A DNA stretch of 64,000 nucleotides, from assembly GCF_004854025.1 (NCBI RefSeq), contig NZ_STGM01000005.1:209260-273259 (forward strand), given 5' to 3'. This DNA is from Microbacterium hydrothermale. GTDB taxonomy: Bacteria > Actinomycetota > Actinomycetes > Actinomycetales > Microbacteriaceae. The notes below the pieces were generated by a model. It made no database searches and had not been told where the DNA came from. It was given only the letters and a program-made list of their open reading frames with translations. Both the position numbers and the translations under genes were made by a program. How positions within the stretch are numbered: position 1 is the first letter of the stretch; the number at the start of each line of letters is the position of its first letter. Positions 32,864 to 41,661 of the stretch are shown in pieces.

Positions 32864-33903
32864 AGAAGCTCCTCACGCACCGCCTCGTCTGGCCGATCGC
32901 GGCGCTCATCGCCCTGATCGCCGTCAACACGATCTCGCGGCCGTCGTTCCTCAGCATCACGGTGCAGAACGGCCAGCTCTACGGGTCGCTCATCGACATC
33001 CTCCGCAACAGCGCACCGCTCATGCTCGTCGCCCTCGGCATGACGCTCGTCATCGCGACGCGCGGCATCGACCTGTCGGTCGGCGCGATCATGGCGGTCT
33101 CCGGCGCGGTGGCGCTCACGATCATCGAAGCCTCCCCCGAGCCGGGCAACCTCGGGGTCGTGATGATCGCGATCGTCGCGGCCGTCGGCACCGCCCTGCT
33201 GCTCGGCGTCTGGAACGGCTTCCTCGTCTCGGTTCTCGGCATCCAACCGATCATCGCCACCCTGGTGCTGATGCTCGCGGGCCGCGGTGTCGCCCTGCTC
33301 ATCACCAAGGGCTTCATCACCACGATCAACAGCGACCCGTACCAGTTCATGGCGCAGGGATACGTGCTGGGCCTGCCCTTCGCGTTCTACGTCTCGATCG
33401 TCGCGGTCATCGTGGTCGGCGTCCTCGAGCGGCGGACGGCGCTCGGCATGCTCACCGAAGCGGTCGGCATCAACCCCGAGGCGAGCCGGCTCGCCGGCGT
33501 CCGGTCGCGCGGCATCATCTGGGGCGCCTACATCGCCAGCGGCACGCTCGCGGGCATCGCCGGCATCCTGTACAGCTCGAACATCATGGCGGCCGACGCG
33601 AACGCGGCGGGGCTCTACATCGAGCTGGATGCCATCCTCGCGGTCGTCCTCGGCGGGACCTCGCTCGCGGGCGGGAAGTTCAGCATCGCGGGCACCGTGG
33701 TGGGCGTCTTCACCATCCAGACGCTCAAGAGCACGATCACCTTCCTCGGCGTCCCTCCCGCGGTCAGCCCCGTCTTCATGGCCGCGGCCGTGCTCATCGT
33801 GGTGCTGCTGCAGTCGCCGCGGTTCCGCTCGTTCTTCTGGACGGCCGGCCGCTCCGCCTCCCGTCCGCTCACCCGCCGTCCCGACGCAAAGGTGCTGTCC
33901 TGA
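32860..33903 (+). CDS. ytfT: Sugar ABC transporter permease (YtfT-like)
   Basis: A 347-residue BPD_transp_2 permease with about nine hydrophobic segments. MLVALGMTLVIATRGIDLSVGAIMAVSGAVAL near residue 50-80 is the family signature, and ILAVVLGGTSLAGGKFSIAGTVVGVFTIQTLKSTITF near 262 the C-terminal motif. It pairs with the next permease to form a heterodimeric channel, as in E. coli YtfT-YjfF. Start overlaps the ATPase stop (ATGA) and its own stop overlaps the next gene (TGATG). Confidence 0.9.
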   Translation: MKKLLTHRLVWPIAALIALIAVNTISRPSFLSITVQNGQLYGSLIDILRNSAPLMLVALGMTLVIATRGIDLSVGAIMAVSGAVALTIIEASPEPGNLGVVMIAIVAAVGTALLLGVWNGFLVSVLGIQPIIATLVLMLAGRGVALLITKGFITTINSDPYQFMAQGYVLGLPFAFYVSIVAVIVVGVLERRTALGMLTEAVGINPEASRLAGVRSRGIIWGAYIASGTLAGIAGILYSSNIMAADANAAGLYIELDAILAVVLGGTSLAGGKFSIAGTVVGVFTIQTLKSTITFLGVPPAVSPVFMAAAVLIVVLLQSPRFRSFFWTAGRSASRPLTRRPDAKVLS

Positions 33904-34922
33904 TGACCACTCTCACCGCCCCGGAGCGTAGCTCCGCGCCGTCGGCCGGCGCGTACCGTCGCTTCCTCAGCCGTCACATCTCGTGGGTCCCGGTGTTCGC
34001 CGCCGTGGCCATCCTGATCATCATGATCGCCGGCGCGATGGCCTCCTTCCCCAACTTCCAGCTGCCGCGCATCATGTCGTCGATCCTGCTCGACAACGCG
34101 TACCTGCTCGTGTTGGCCGTGGGGATGACCTTCGTCATCCTCACCGGGGGCATCGACCTCTCGGTCGGTGCGGTCATGGCGTTCACCGGCATCCTGTGCG
34201 CGAAGCTCCTCGGCGACGGGGTTCCCGTGGTCGTGGCCGTTCCGGCGATGGTGCTCATCGGGGCCGCGATCGGTCTGCTCATCGGCGTGCTCGTGCAGTT
34301 CTTCGACGTGCAGCCGTTCATCGCCTCGCTGATCGGGATGTTCCTCGCCCGCGGCCTCGCGTTCGTGGTGAGCCTGGAGTCGATCAAGGTCGAGAACGAC
34401 GGCATCCTGTGGCTGCAGTCCACGAGGTTCTCCTTCGCCGGCTGGTACATCACCCCGACAGGCGTCATCGCTCTGCTGACCGTCGCGATCGCGGCGTTCG
34501 TGCTCCGCTACACGCGCTTCGGCCGCACGGTCTACGCGGTCGGCGGCAACGAGCAGTCCGCTCGGCTCATGGGCCTGCCGGTGGTGCGGACGAAGCTGTC
34601 GGTCTACGTCATCAGCGGCGTGTGCGCGGGGCTGGCCGGCATCGTGCTGACGGCCTACTCCGGCGCGGGGTATCCGCTGAACGGCGTGGGAACGGAGCTC
34701 GACACGATCGCGGCGGTCGTCATCGGCGGCACGCTCCTCACCGGAGGCAGCGGCTTCGTCCTCGGTTCCATGATCGGGGTGTTCGTCTACGGCCTGATCC
34801 GAACGATCATCTCGTTCTCGGGCGCCGAGCAGTCGTGGACGCGCATCACCGTCGGAGCTCTGCTCCTGCTGTTCGTGGTGGTGCAGCGGATCATCGTGTC
34901 GCGCTCCGCGCTCAGCCGGTGA
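33903..34922 (+). CDS. yjfF: Sugar ABC transporter permease (YjfF-like)
   Basis: A 339-residue permease of the same family as the preceding gene product. LLVLAVGMTFVILTGGIDLSVGAVMAFTGILCA near residue 62-95 is the signature, and IAAVVIGGTLLTGGSGFVLGSMIGVFVYGLIRTII near 257 the C-terminal motif. A 30-residue polar N-terminus precedes the first hydrophobic segment. The TGATG overlap with the previous gene suggests the two permeases are made in equal amounts. Confidence 0.9.
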   Translation: MTTLTAPERSSAPSAGAYRRFLSRHISWVPVFAAVAILIIMIAGAMASFPNFQLPRIMSSILLDNAYLLVLAVGMTFVILTGGIDLSVGAVMAFTGILCAKLLGDGVPVVVAVPAMVLIGAAIGLLIGVLVQFFDVQPFIASLIGMFLARGLAFVVSLESIKVENDGILWLQSTRFSFAGWYITPTGVIALLTVAIAAFVLRYTRFGRTVYAVGGNEQSARLMGLPVVRTKLSVYVISGVCAGLAGIVLTAYSGAGYPLNGVGTELDTIAAVVIGGTLLTGGSGFVLGSMIGVFVYGLIRTIISFSGAEQSWTRITVGALLLLFVVVQRIIVSRSALSR

Positions 34923-34935
34923 CGCCCCCGTGCCG

Positions 34936-34949
34936 TGTTAGCGATCACC
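34936..34949. promoter_or_regulatory. Second, half-degenerate LacI-type operator
   Basis: TGTTAGCGATCACC has a perfect left half (TGTTAGCG) of the operator at 30122 and a diverged right half. It lies in the 52-nt gap before the second ATPase gene, so the same LacI protein may control the ATPase-LacI unit. Confidence 0.45.
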
Positions 34950-34974
34950 GCGTCACGCGGGCATGATTGACCGC

Positions 34975-36507
34975 ATGTCCACCGTCGCTCCGCCCCTCCT
35001 CGAGGTGCGCGGAGCGACGGTGCGTTTCGGGGTCGAATCGGCGCTGTCCGACGTCGACTTCCGGCTGTACCCGGGCGAGGTGCATTCGCTCATGGGGGAG
35101 AACGGTGCGGGCAAGTCCACCCTGATCAAAGCGATCACGGGCGCCCTCCGTCTCGATTCCGGCCGGATCGAGCTCGGCGGTCAGGAGATGCGGTTCTCGT
35201 CGCCGGCAGACGCGCAGGCGGTCGGCATCTCGACCGTCTACCAGGAGATCGACCTCCTCCCCAACCTCACGGTGGCCGAGAACATCTCGCTCGGCCGCGA
35301 GCCCCGCCGGTGGGGCGTCATCGACCATCGGGCGATGCGCGAGCGCGCGGTCGAGGCGTTGACCGCTCTGGGCGTCGACGTCGACCCGTCCTCGGTGCTG
35401 TCGGCGCATCCCCTCGCGGTGCAGCAGCTCGTCGCGATCGCCCGCGCCGTCTCGACCGAGGTGAAGGTGCTCGTGCTCGACGAGCCCACCTCGAGTCTGG
35501 ATGCCGACGAGGTGGCCGAACTGTTCCGCGTGATCCGCGACCTCAAAGCGCAGGGCATCGCGATCGTGTTCGTCTCGCACTTCCTCGACCAGGTGTACGA
35601 GATCTGCGATCGCGTCACGGTCCTGCGCGGAGGGCGGCTCGTCGGCGAGTACGGCACGCGCGAACTGCTGCGCATCGACCTCGTCGAGAAGATGCTCGGA
35701 GCGGCGGCCGACGCGCTCGCCCCGCTCGGCCAGCGCCTCGTCGAGCCCGCCGAGGGCCCGAGCGTCCTGAGCGCCCGCGGCGTGGCATCCGGGACTCGAT
35801 TGCGCGAGGCCGACCTCGACATCGCCGAGGGCGAAGTGATCGGCGTCGCGGGTCTGCTCGGCTCGGGGCGCAGCGAACTGGCGCGCGCTCTCACGGGCGT
35901 CGATCGCCCCGACGCGGGCGAGGTGACGGTCGACGGGGATCCGGCCCCCCTTTCATCGCCCCGCGACGCCATCCGTCGCCGGGTGGCCTACTCGTCCGAG
36001 AACCGCCGTACCGAGGGCATCATCGGCGACCTCAGCGTGCTCGACAACATCACGCTCGCGCTCCAAGCGCAGCGGGGGATCTTCCACCGGCTCAGCACGG
36101 CGCGCCGCCGCGAACTCGCCGTCAGCTGGGTCGAGGCGCTGCACATCCGCCCCGCCGACATCGACCGGCCGGTATCGACGCTGTCCGGCGGCAATCAGCA
36201 GAAGGTGCTCCTCGCGCGCCTGCTGGCCTTGTCGCCGCGGCTCATCGTTCTCGACGAGCCCACGCGCGGAATCGACGTGGGCGCGAAAGCCGAGATCCAG
36301 CGGCTGGTCGGGGAGCTCAGCGACAACGGCCTCTCCATCGTCTACATCTCGGCGGAGCTCGACGAGGTGCTGCGCGTCGCCCACCTCGTCGCCGTCATGC
36401 GCGACGGGGTGCTCGCGCAGATCGTTCCGGCCACGGGCCTCACCTCCGACGCGCTGCTCGCGCTCGTCGCCGGCCACACGACATCCGACGGGGGCGCCGG
36501 TGCCTGA
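34975..36507 (+). CDS. Second sugar ABC transporter ATPase (two nucleotide-binding domains)
   Basis: A 510-residue duplicated sugar ATPase, clearly homologous to the one at 31265. Walker A GENGAGKST near residue 42, Q-loop VYQEIDLLPNLTVAENISLG near 82, Walker B VLVLDEPTSSLDADE near 158, second-domain loop LLGSGRSELARAL near 291, signature LSGGNQQKVLLARLLA near 399 and LIVLDEPTRGIDVGAKAEI near 420 are all intact. It has no permease or binding protein of its own nearby. It may be an alternative energiser of the same permease pair. The ATG at 34975 is used; an in-frame ATG at 34963 is equally possible. Neither has a good ribosome site. Confidence 0.87.
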   Translation: MSTVAPPLLEVRGATVRFGVESALSDVDFRLYPGEVHSLMGENGAGKSTLIKAITGALRLDSGRIELGGQEMRFSSPADAQAVGISTVYQEIDLLPNLTVAENISLGREPRRWGVIDHRAMRERAVEALTALGVDVDPSSVLSAHPLAVQQLVAIARAVSTEVKVLVLDEPTSSLDADEVAELFRVIRDLKAQGIAIVFVSHFLDQVYEICDRVTVLRGGRLVGEYGTRELLRIDLVEKMLGAAADALAPLGQRLVEPAEGPSVLSARGVASGTRLREADLDIAEGEVIGVAGLLGSGRSELARALTGVDRPDAGEVTVDGDPAPLSSPRDAIRRRVAYSSENRRTEGIIGDLSVLDNITLALQAQRGIFHRLSTARRRELAVSWVEALHIRPADIDRPVSTLSGGNQQKVLLARLLALSPRLIVLDEPTRGIDVGAKAEIQRLVGELSDNGLSIVYISAELDEVLRVAHLVAVMRDGVLAQIVPATGLTSDALLALVAGHTTSDGGAGA

Positions 36508-37513
36508 CGACAAGGCCTCGCGCACCGCCAACATCTTCGACGTCGCCCGCCTCGCGGGTGTGTCGCACCAGACGGTGTCGCGCGTGCTCAACGACATGCC
36601 GAACGTGCGCCCGGCGACGCGGGCGCGCGTGGAGCAGGCGATCGCGCAGCTGCGCTACAGCCCGTCGCCCGCGGCCCGCGCCCTCGTCACGCGGCGCACG
36701 CGCACGATCGGTCTGGTCACCCCGGGCACGGTCGATTACGGGCCCTCGTCGATCGCGATGAACTTCAACTTCGCCGCCCGCGCCGCCCGCTACAACGTGG
36801 ACGCCATCAGCTCGCCGCAGAACGACGTCGCCGCGGTCCGGGCGGCGATCGACGGGCTGCTGAAGCAGCGAGTGGATGCCATCGTGCTCATCGTCGTGGA
36901 CACCGAGGTGCTGGCAGCCGTGCAGGCACTCGACATCGACGTGCCGATCGTGGCGGCCGCCACCACCGGTCGGCCGCATCCCCGGCTCGTCGCGATCGAC
37001 CAGTACCGGGGAGCGCGCAGCGCGGTGCGGCACCTGCTCGAGGCCGGATACGACACGGTGCGCCACATCGCCGGGCCCGCGCGCAACCCCGACGCCGTCG
37101 AACGCGTGCGCGGCTGGCGCGAGGAGATCGCGGCGGCCCGCGCGCAGTCGACGCCCGCCGTGCACGGCGACTGGACGGCCGCGAGCGGGTACCGCATCGC
37201 CTCCGAGACGGATCTCACTCCGGGCGAGGGGATCTTCGTCGCGAACGACCACATGGCGATCGGCGTGCTGTCGGCACTGCGCGAGCGCGGCCTGCGGGTT
37301 CCCGAAGACATCGGGGTGGTGGGGTTCGACGATGTTCCCGAGGCGGCGTTCGTCTTCCCCTCACTGACCACGGTGCGACAGGATTTCGCGGCGCTGGGTG
37401 AGATCCTCATGCAGAAGGTGCTGCTGCTGGTCGAGGAGCCCGACACCGTGACCGAGAGCACGCCGTTGCCGACGCGCCTGATCGTGCGCGCTTCGGCGCC
37501 GCAGACGCGCTGA
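36500..37513 (+). CDS. LacI-family transcriptional repressor
   Basis: A 337-residue LacI/GalR regulator. The helix-turn-helix and hinge are at residues 10-60 (ANIFDVARLAGVSHQTVSRVLNDMPNVRPATRARV, then ARALVTRRTRTIGLV). The sugar-binding core has VRDHM-like FVANDHMAIGVLSALRERGLRVPEDIGVVGFDDVPEA near 252. GTG start at 36500 overlaps the ATPase gene by 8 nt, so the two are co-transcribed. The operators at 30122 and 34936 are its probable targets; the ligand would be the sugar taken up by this importer. A hairpin terminator follows. Confidence 0.9.
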   Translation: MPDDKASRTANIFDVARLAGVSHQTVSRVLNDMPNVRPATRARVEQAIAQLRYSPSPAARALVTRRTRTIGLVTPGTVDYGPSSIAMNFNFAARAARYNVDAISSPQNDVAAVRAAIDGLLKQRVDAIVLIVVDTEVLAAVQALDIDVPIVAAATTGRPHPRLVAIDQYRGARSAVRHLLEAGYDTVRHIAGPARNPDAVERVRGWREEIAAARAQSTPAVHGDWTAASGYRIASETDLTPGEGIFVANDHMAIGVLSALRERGLRVPEDIGVVGFDDVPEAAFVFPSLTTVRQDFAALGEILMQKVLLLVEEPDTVTESTPLPTRLIVRASAPQTR

Positions 37514-37594
37514 GCGGAGCGATCGCGGTCCGGGAAGCCGCCGCGTGGTCGAGTCCCATCGCTCCGGCCGGCGAGGCCCCGTGATGCCGTCGGA

Positions 37595-37624
37595 GGGGCC
37601 CGGATGCCGTGGCATCCGGGCCCC
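37595..37624. terminator. Hairpin terminator between convergent genes
   Basis: GGGGCCCGGATGCC (37595-37608) pairs perfectly with GGCATCCGGGCCCC (37611-37624), a 14-bp stem with a 2-nt nominal loop. It separates the LacI gene from the convergent citrate transporter gene. There is no T-tract, as is common in high-GC genomes. It contains both orientations of the GGATGCC heptamer. Confidence 0.75.
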
Positions 37625-37637
37625 TAAACGACCCGCC

Positions 37638-39164
37638 TCAGCCCAGCAGCGGCACCGCGCCGACCAGCACGCCGACAGCGAGCATCACGAGGGAGACGAT
37701 CGTCGCGCGCCAGAGCACCTTCTTGTGGTGGTCGCCGAGGTTGACGCCGGCCAGCGAGACGAGCAGAAGGATCGCGGGGACCAGCGGGCTCTGCAGGTGC
37801 ACCGGCTGGCCGGTGATCGAGGCGCGGGCCATCTCGACCGGGGCGATGCCGTAGTTCGCGGCGCTCTCGGCGAGAACCGGGAGGATGCCGAAGTAGAACG
37901 CGTCGTTCGACATGAAGAACGTGAACGGGATCGACAGGATCCCGGTGATGACGGCGAGGAACGGACCCATCGACGAGGGGATGACCTCGGTGATCCACGC
38001 GGCCATCGCGGACACCATTCCGGTGCCGTTGAGCACGCCCACCAGCACGCCCGCGGCGAGCACCATCGAGACCACGCCCACGATGCTGGGGGCGTGGGCG
38101 ACGATCTCGTCGGCCTGGCCGCGCAGCTTCGGGAAGTTCACGATCAGGGCGAGGGCGGCGCCGACCATGAACACGAACGCGAGCGGGAAGATGTCCATCA
38201 CCAGCAGCACCATCACCGCGACGGTCAGCACCAGGTTGAACCAGATGAGCTTCGGTCGAAGGGTCGCGCGGTTCGGGTCGAGCATGGTGTCGGCCATCGC
38301 GGTGTCGGCGGCCTCGACCAGCTGCGGGGCGGCGACGGCCCCCTGGCCTCCGCGGACGGTGACGATGTTGCCGGTGCGCAGCGACGCGAGGGCGCCGGGC
38401 TTGTGCTCCGCGCCGCGGAAGATCTTCGGGGCGCCGAGGCGGCCGAAGCCGCCGGGGCCGTCGATCTTCGAGGTGTCGACGGAGCCTGCGAGGCGCTTGC
38501 GTTCCGCCAGGCCGAGGAACCAGGCGAACGCGAGGGAGACGACCAGGCCCGCGAGCAGCGACGGCAGCATCGGCACGAACACGTCGGTGGGCTGCAGGCC
38601 CAGGGCGGTCGCGGCGCGGACGGTCGGGCCGCCCCACGGGACGATGTTCAACGTGCCGTTCATCAGGCCCGCGACGCACGTGAGGACGACGGGGCTCATG
38701 CCCAGCCGCAGGTAGAGCGGCAGCATCGCCGAGGTCGTGATGATGAAGGTCGTCGAGCCGTCGCCGTCGAGCGAGACCGCGCCGGCGAGGATCGCCGTGC
38801 CGAGCACGATCTTCGCCGGGTCGTCGCCGAGGAAGCGCGTGATCACGCGGATGAGCGGGTCGAACAGGCCGACGTCGATCATGATGCCGAAGTACATGAT
38901 CGCGAACAGCAGCAGGGCCGCCGTGGGCGCCATCTTGCCGATCGCGTCGATGACCATGTCGCCTAGGCCGAAGCCGGCGCCGGCGATGAGCCCGAACACG
39001 GTCGGCACGACGATGAGGGCGACCATCGGGGTCATCCGCCGCGTCATGATCAGCGCCATGAACGACAGGACCATCAGGAAGCCGAGGGCGACGAGCACAC
39101 CGTCGGCGGGCGTGTAGGCCACCGCGTACTCTTCGGCCTCCGCCGCAAGGATCAAGGGGGTCAT
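37638..39164 (-). CDS. CitMHS-family citrate/metal transporter
   Basis: A 508-residue secondary transporter of the CitMHS family (citrate-Mg2+ or citrate-Ca2+ symport, as B. subtilis CitM and CitH). About twelve hydrophobic segments are visible. Family regions include MTPMVALIVVPTVFGLIAG near residue 44, DGDGSTTFIITTSAMLPLYLRLGMSPVVLTC near 128, and FFMSNDAFYFGILPVLAESAANYGI near 405. A 60-residue polar loop at about 225-285 splits the two halves. The ATG at 39164 has AAGGAG 6 nt upstream. Divergent from a CitA/CitB-like sensor pair, which probably induces it in response to external citrate or a similar acid. Confidence 0.9.
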   Translation of the reverse strand: MTPLILAAEAEEYAVAYTPADGVLVALGFLMVLSFMALIMTRRMTPMVALIVVPTVFGLIAGAGFGLGDMVIDAIGKMAPTAALLLFAIMYFGIMIDVGLFDPLIRVITRFLGDDPAKIVLGTAILAGAVSLDGDGSTTFIITTSAMLPLYLRLGMSPVVLTCVAGLMNGTLNIVPWGGPTVRAATALGLQPTDVFVPMLPSLLAGLVVSLAFAWFLGLAERKRLAGSVDTSKIDGPGGFGRLGAPKIFRGAEHKPGALASLRTGNIVTVRGGQGAVAAPQLVEAADTAMADTMLDPNRATLRPKLIWFNLVLTVAVMVLLVMDIFPLAFVFMVGAALALIVNFPKLRGQADEIVAHAPSIVGVVSMVLAAGVLVGVLNGTGMVSAMAAWITEVIPSSMGPFLAVITGILSIPFTFFMSNDAFYFGILPVLAESAANYGIAPVEMARASITGQPVHLQSPLVPAILLLVSLAGVNLGDHHKKVLWRATIVSLVMLAVGVLVGAVPLLG

Positions 39165-39268
39165 CGCGACTCCTTCGTCGTGGATGTCGGCGCCCGGTGC
39201 GCCAGCGATCTGCCGACCGTACGGATGCCGAGGGTCCGAGCGCGCGCTTGCTCGCATTGAGCGCCGTT

Positions 39269-39294
39269 ATGCGCGTACCGTGTCTTCTGCGCAT
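39269..39294. promoter_or_regulatory. Candidate response-regulator site
   Basis: ATGCGC (39269-39274) and GCGCAT (39289-39294) form an inverted repeat with a 14-nt spacer, in the 166-nt gap between the citrate transporter gene and the sensor kinase gene. Placement suits the CitB-like regulator. Weak evidence. Confidence 0.3.
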
Positions 39295-39330
39295 TTCGCG
39301 CACGACGACGTCGCCGACCGGGAGGTGCGC

Positions 39331-40962
39331 ATGCGGTTCGCCACCCGGATGCTCGTGGTGCAGGTCGCCACCCAGATCGCCGTGGTCGCCGTGTGCACGG
39401 GGATCTTCGCCTGGCTCGGGGTGCAGCAGCTGAAGGCCGAGGCCGACTCATCGGCCCTGAACATCGCCCGATCGGTCGCCGAGGCCCCCGACGTGCGCTC
39501 CCTCGTCACGACGTTCTCGGCCGACCCCGGGACCCCGGATGCCGCAGCCCTGCGCGACGGCGAACTCCAGGAGTACGCCGCCGACGTCACCGCGCGGACC
39601 CGGGGCCTGTTCGTCGTGATCACCGACGATCACGGCATCCGTCTCGCCCATCCCGACCCCGACCGACTGGGCCAGGTGGTGAGCACGAGCTTCGCCGACG
39701 CCCTCGCCGGGCGCGAGGTGGTGACCTGGGAGACCGGCACGCTGGGCGAATCGGCGCGGGCGAAGGTGCCGATCTATCCGCCCGGGGGAGGAGCCCCGGT
39801 CGGCGAGGTGAGCGTGGGGTTCGAGCGGGCGAGCGTCTTCGACGACCTCCCCGCGTTGATCGCGGGCATCGCGGCGGCCGTCGCGCTCGCCGTGGCGATC
39901 GGCGCCGTCGTGGCGCTGCTCATGCGCCGCCGCCTCGAGAGACTGACCCTCGGCGTGCAGCCCGAGGAGCTCGTCGCCCTCGTGCAGACCCAGACCGCCG
40001 TGCTCGAGGGGGCGGACGAGGGCGTCGTCGCACTGGACGACACGGGCATCGTGCGCGTGTGCACCGCGACGGTCGAACGTCTGCTCGGGGTGACCGGTGC
40101 CGTCGGTCGACCTCTCGCCGAGCTGGGCCTGCCGCCGGCGGTCGCGGCCGCGTTGGCCGGCGGGGGCGCGCCGACCGGACTTCCGGTGGGCGACCGGGTC
40201 GTCTTCGTCGACGTCCGACCCGTGCGCCGCGGGGCGCGGGCCCTCGGCCGCGTGGCCGTGCTGCGCGACCGCACCGACGTGATGGCCCTGTCGGGGCGCC
40301 TCGACAGCGTGCGGGCGATGGGCGATGCACTGCGCGTGCAGCGGCACGAGAACGCCAACCGCCTGCACGCGGCGGTCGGGCTGCTCGATGCCGGACGGGT
40401 CGTCGAGGCGCGGGCGTTCCTCGCCGACCTCGTCGACCGGGGATCGGTCGACTGGGCGGTTCCGGGCATCGAGCTCGTGGGCGACGCGATGCTGCAGTCG
40501 TTCCTGGGGGCCAAGGCCCTCGCGGCGCGCGAGCGGGGGGTCGCGCTGCGAGTGGCCGACGACACGTTTTCGACCGCGCCGATCGACGAGGTCGAAGACG
40601 TCGTCGCCGTGCTCGGCAACCTCATCGACAACGCCATCACCGCGGCGGCCGCGGCCCCCGCACCGCGGGAGGTCGAGGTGAGCGTGCTCGACGACGCCGA
40701 CGCGGTCGTCGTGACGGTCGCCGACACCGGCCCGGGCATCGCCGATGGCGAGGCGGTCTTCGCCCCGCGCGAGCGGGACGACGATCCGGATGCCGTGCAC
40801 GGCCTCGGCATCGGCCTGCCCCTGTCGCGCGAATTCGCGCGGCGTCGCGGCGGCGAGGTGTGGGTGGTCGACGCGGGAGGTGACGGGCGCGGCGCGATCG
40901 TCGCGGCCCGGCTGCCGGGTGTGCGGCGCGCCGGCACCGTGCGGGAGAGGAACGAGACGTGA
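39331..40962 (+). CDS. CitA/DcuS-type sensor histidine kinase
   Basis: A 543-residue membrane sensor kinase. A first membrane helix at about residues 8-28 and a second at about 172-196 enclose an extracellular PASx-type domain (IARSVAEAPDVRSLV, GLFVVITDDHGIRLAHPDPDRLGQ). A cytosolic PAS domain follows near 210-310. The kinase core has the H-box QRHENANRLHAAVGLLDAG near 334 (CitA/DcuS type), N-box NLIDNAITAA near 430, G1 VADTGPGIADGE near 465 and G2 GLGIGLPLSREFARRRGG near 491. GGAGG precedes the ATG at 39331. Likely senses citrate or dicarboxylates. GTGA overlap with the regulator gene. Confidence 0.9.
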   Translation: MRFATRMLVVQVATQIAVVAVCTGIFAWLGVQQLKAEADSSALNIARSVAEAPDVRSLVTTFSADPGTPDAAALRDGELQEYAADVTARTRGLFVVITDDHGIRLAHPDPDRLGQVVSTSFADALAGREVVTWETGTLGESARAKVPIYPPGGGAPVGEVSVGFERASVFDDLPALIAGIAAAVALAVAIGAVVALLMRRRLERLTLGVQPEELVALVQTQTAVLEGADEGVVALDDTGIVRVCTATVERLLGVTGAVGRPLAELGLPPAVAAALAGGGAPTGLPVGDRVVFVDVRPVRRGARALGRVAVLRDRTDVMALSGRLDSVRAMGDALRVQRHENANRLHAAVGLLDAGRVVEARAFLADLVDRGSVDWAVPGIELVGDAMLQSFLGAKALAARERGVALRVADDTFSTAPIDEVEDVVAVLGNLIDNAITAAAAAPAPREVEVSVLDDADAVVVTVADTGPGIADGEAVFAPRERDDDPDAVHGLGIGLPLSREFARRRGGEVWVVDAGGDGRGAIVAARLPGVRRAGTVRERNET

Positions 40963-41609
40963 GCGGCATCCGGGTTCTGGTGGTCGACGACGACTTCCGC
41001 GTGGCGGGATTGCACCGCGACGCGGTGGCCGCGCGCGCGGGGTTCGTGGCGTTGGAGCCCGCGCGCACGGTCGGCGAGGCGCGGACGGCGATCGCCGCGC
41101 ACGCCCCCGACCTCGTGCTGGCCGATGTCTACCTGCCCGACGGCGACGGCATCGACCTGGTGCGCTCGCTCGAGATCGACGCCTTCGTGCTGTCGGCGGC
41201 GACGGATGCCGCGACCGTGCGCCGCGCCTTCGCCGCGGGCGCCCTCGCGTACCTCGTCAAGCCGTTCGACACGCGCGTGCTCGCCGAGCGTCTCGAGCGC
41301 TACGCCCGGTACCGCAACCTGCTCGGCAGCGCGCGGCCTCTCTCGCAGGATGACATCGACCGCGCGGCATCCCTCCTGCGGGGCGAGCGCGAGGGCCCGT
41401 CGCTCGCGCGATCCGCGACCGAGCAGACGGTGCTCGCGGCCCTCGCGGGCGACGAGGCGTCGGCGACCGAGGTGGCCGAGCGCATCGGCGTCTCGCGGGC
41501 GACGGCCCAGCGCCACCTCACGGCGCTCGCGGAGCGGGGACTCGTAAGGGTGAGCCTGCGGTACGGCTCCACCGGCCGCCCCGAGCACCGGTTCCGCGCG
41601 GGCGGCTGA
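40959..41609 (+). CDS. CitB/DcuR-type response regulator
   Basis: A 216-residue regulator. The receiver domain (residues 1-120) has the acidic pair VDDDFRVAG near 8, the phosphorylated aspartate in LADVYLPDGDGIDLV near 53, and the conserved lysine in AYLVKPFDTRVL near 98. The C-terminal helix-turn-helix is SATEVAERIGVSRATAQRHLTALAERGLVRVSLRYGSTGRPEHRF near 165-210, as in CitB/DcuR. GTG start overlapping the kinase stop. It most likely activates the divergent CitMHS transporter gene. Confidence 0.9.
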   Translation: MSGIRVLVVDDDFRVAGLHRDAVAARAGFVALEPARTVGEARTAIAAHAPDLVLADVYLPDGDGIDLVRSLEIDAFVLSAATDAATVRRAFAAGALAYLVKPFDTRVLAERLERYARYRNLLGSARPLSQDDIDRAASLLRGEREGPSLARSATEQTVLAALAGDEASATEVAERIGVSRATAQRHLTALAERGLVRVSLRYGSTGRPEHRFRAGG

Positions 41610-41630
41610 GGGTCCTGCACCGCGGCCCTC

Positions 41631-41661
41631 TGGTGGGTGTCGGCGCGACGCACCCTCGTCC
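41631..41661. repeat. Rearranged partial repeat unit
   Basis: GGTGGGTGTCGGCGC followed by GACGCACCCTCGTCC joins two pieces that are separated within the 166-bp unit, just before full copy 1. It looks like a deleted or rearranged further copy. Confidence 0.6.
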
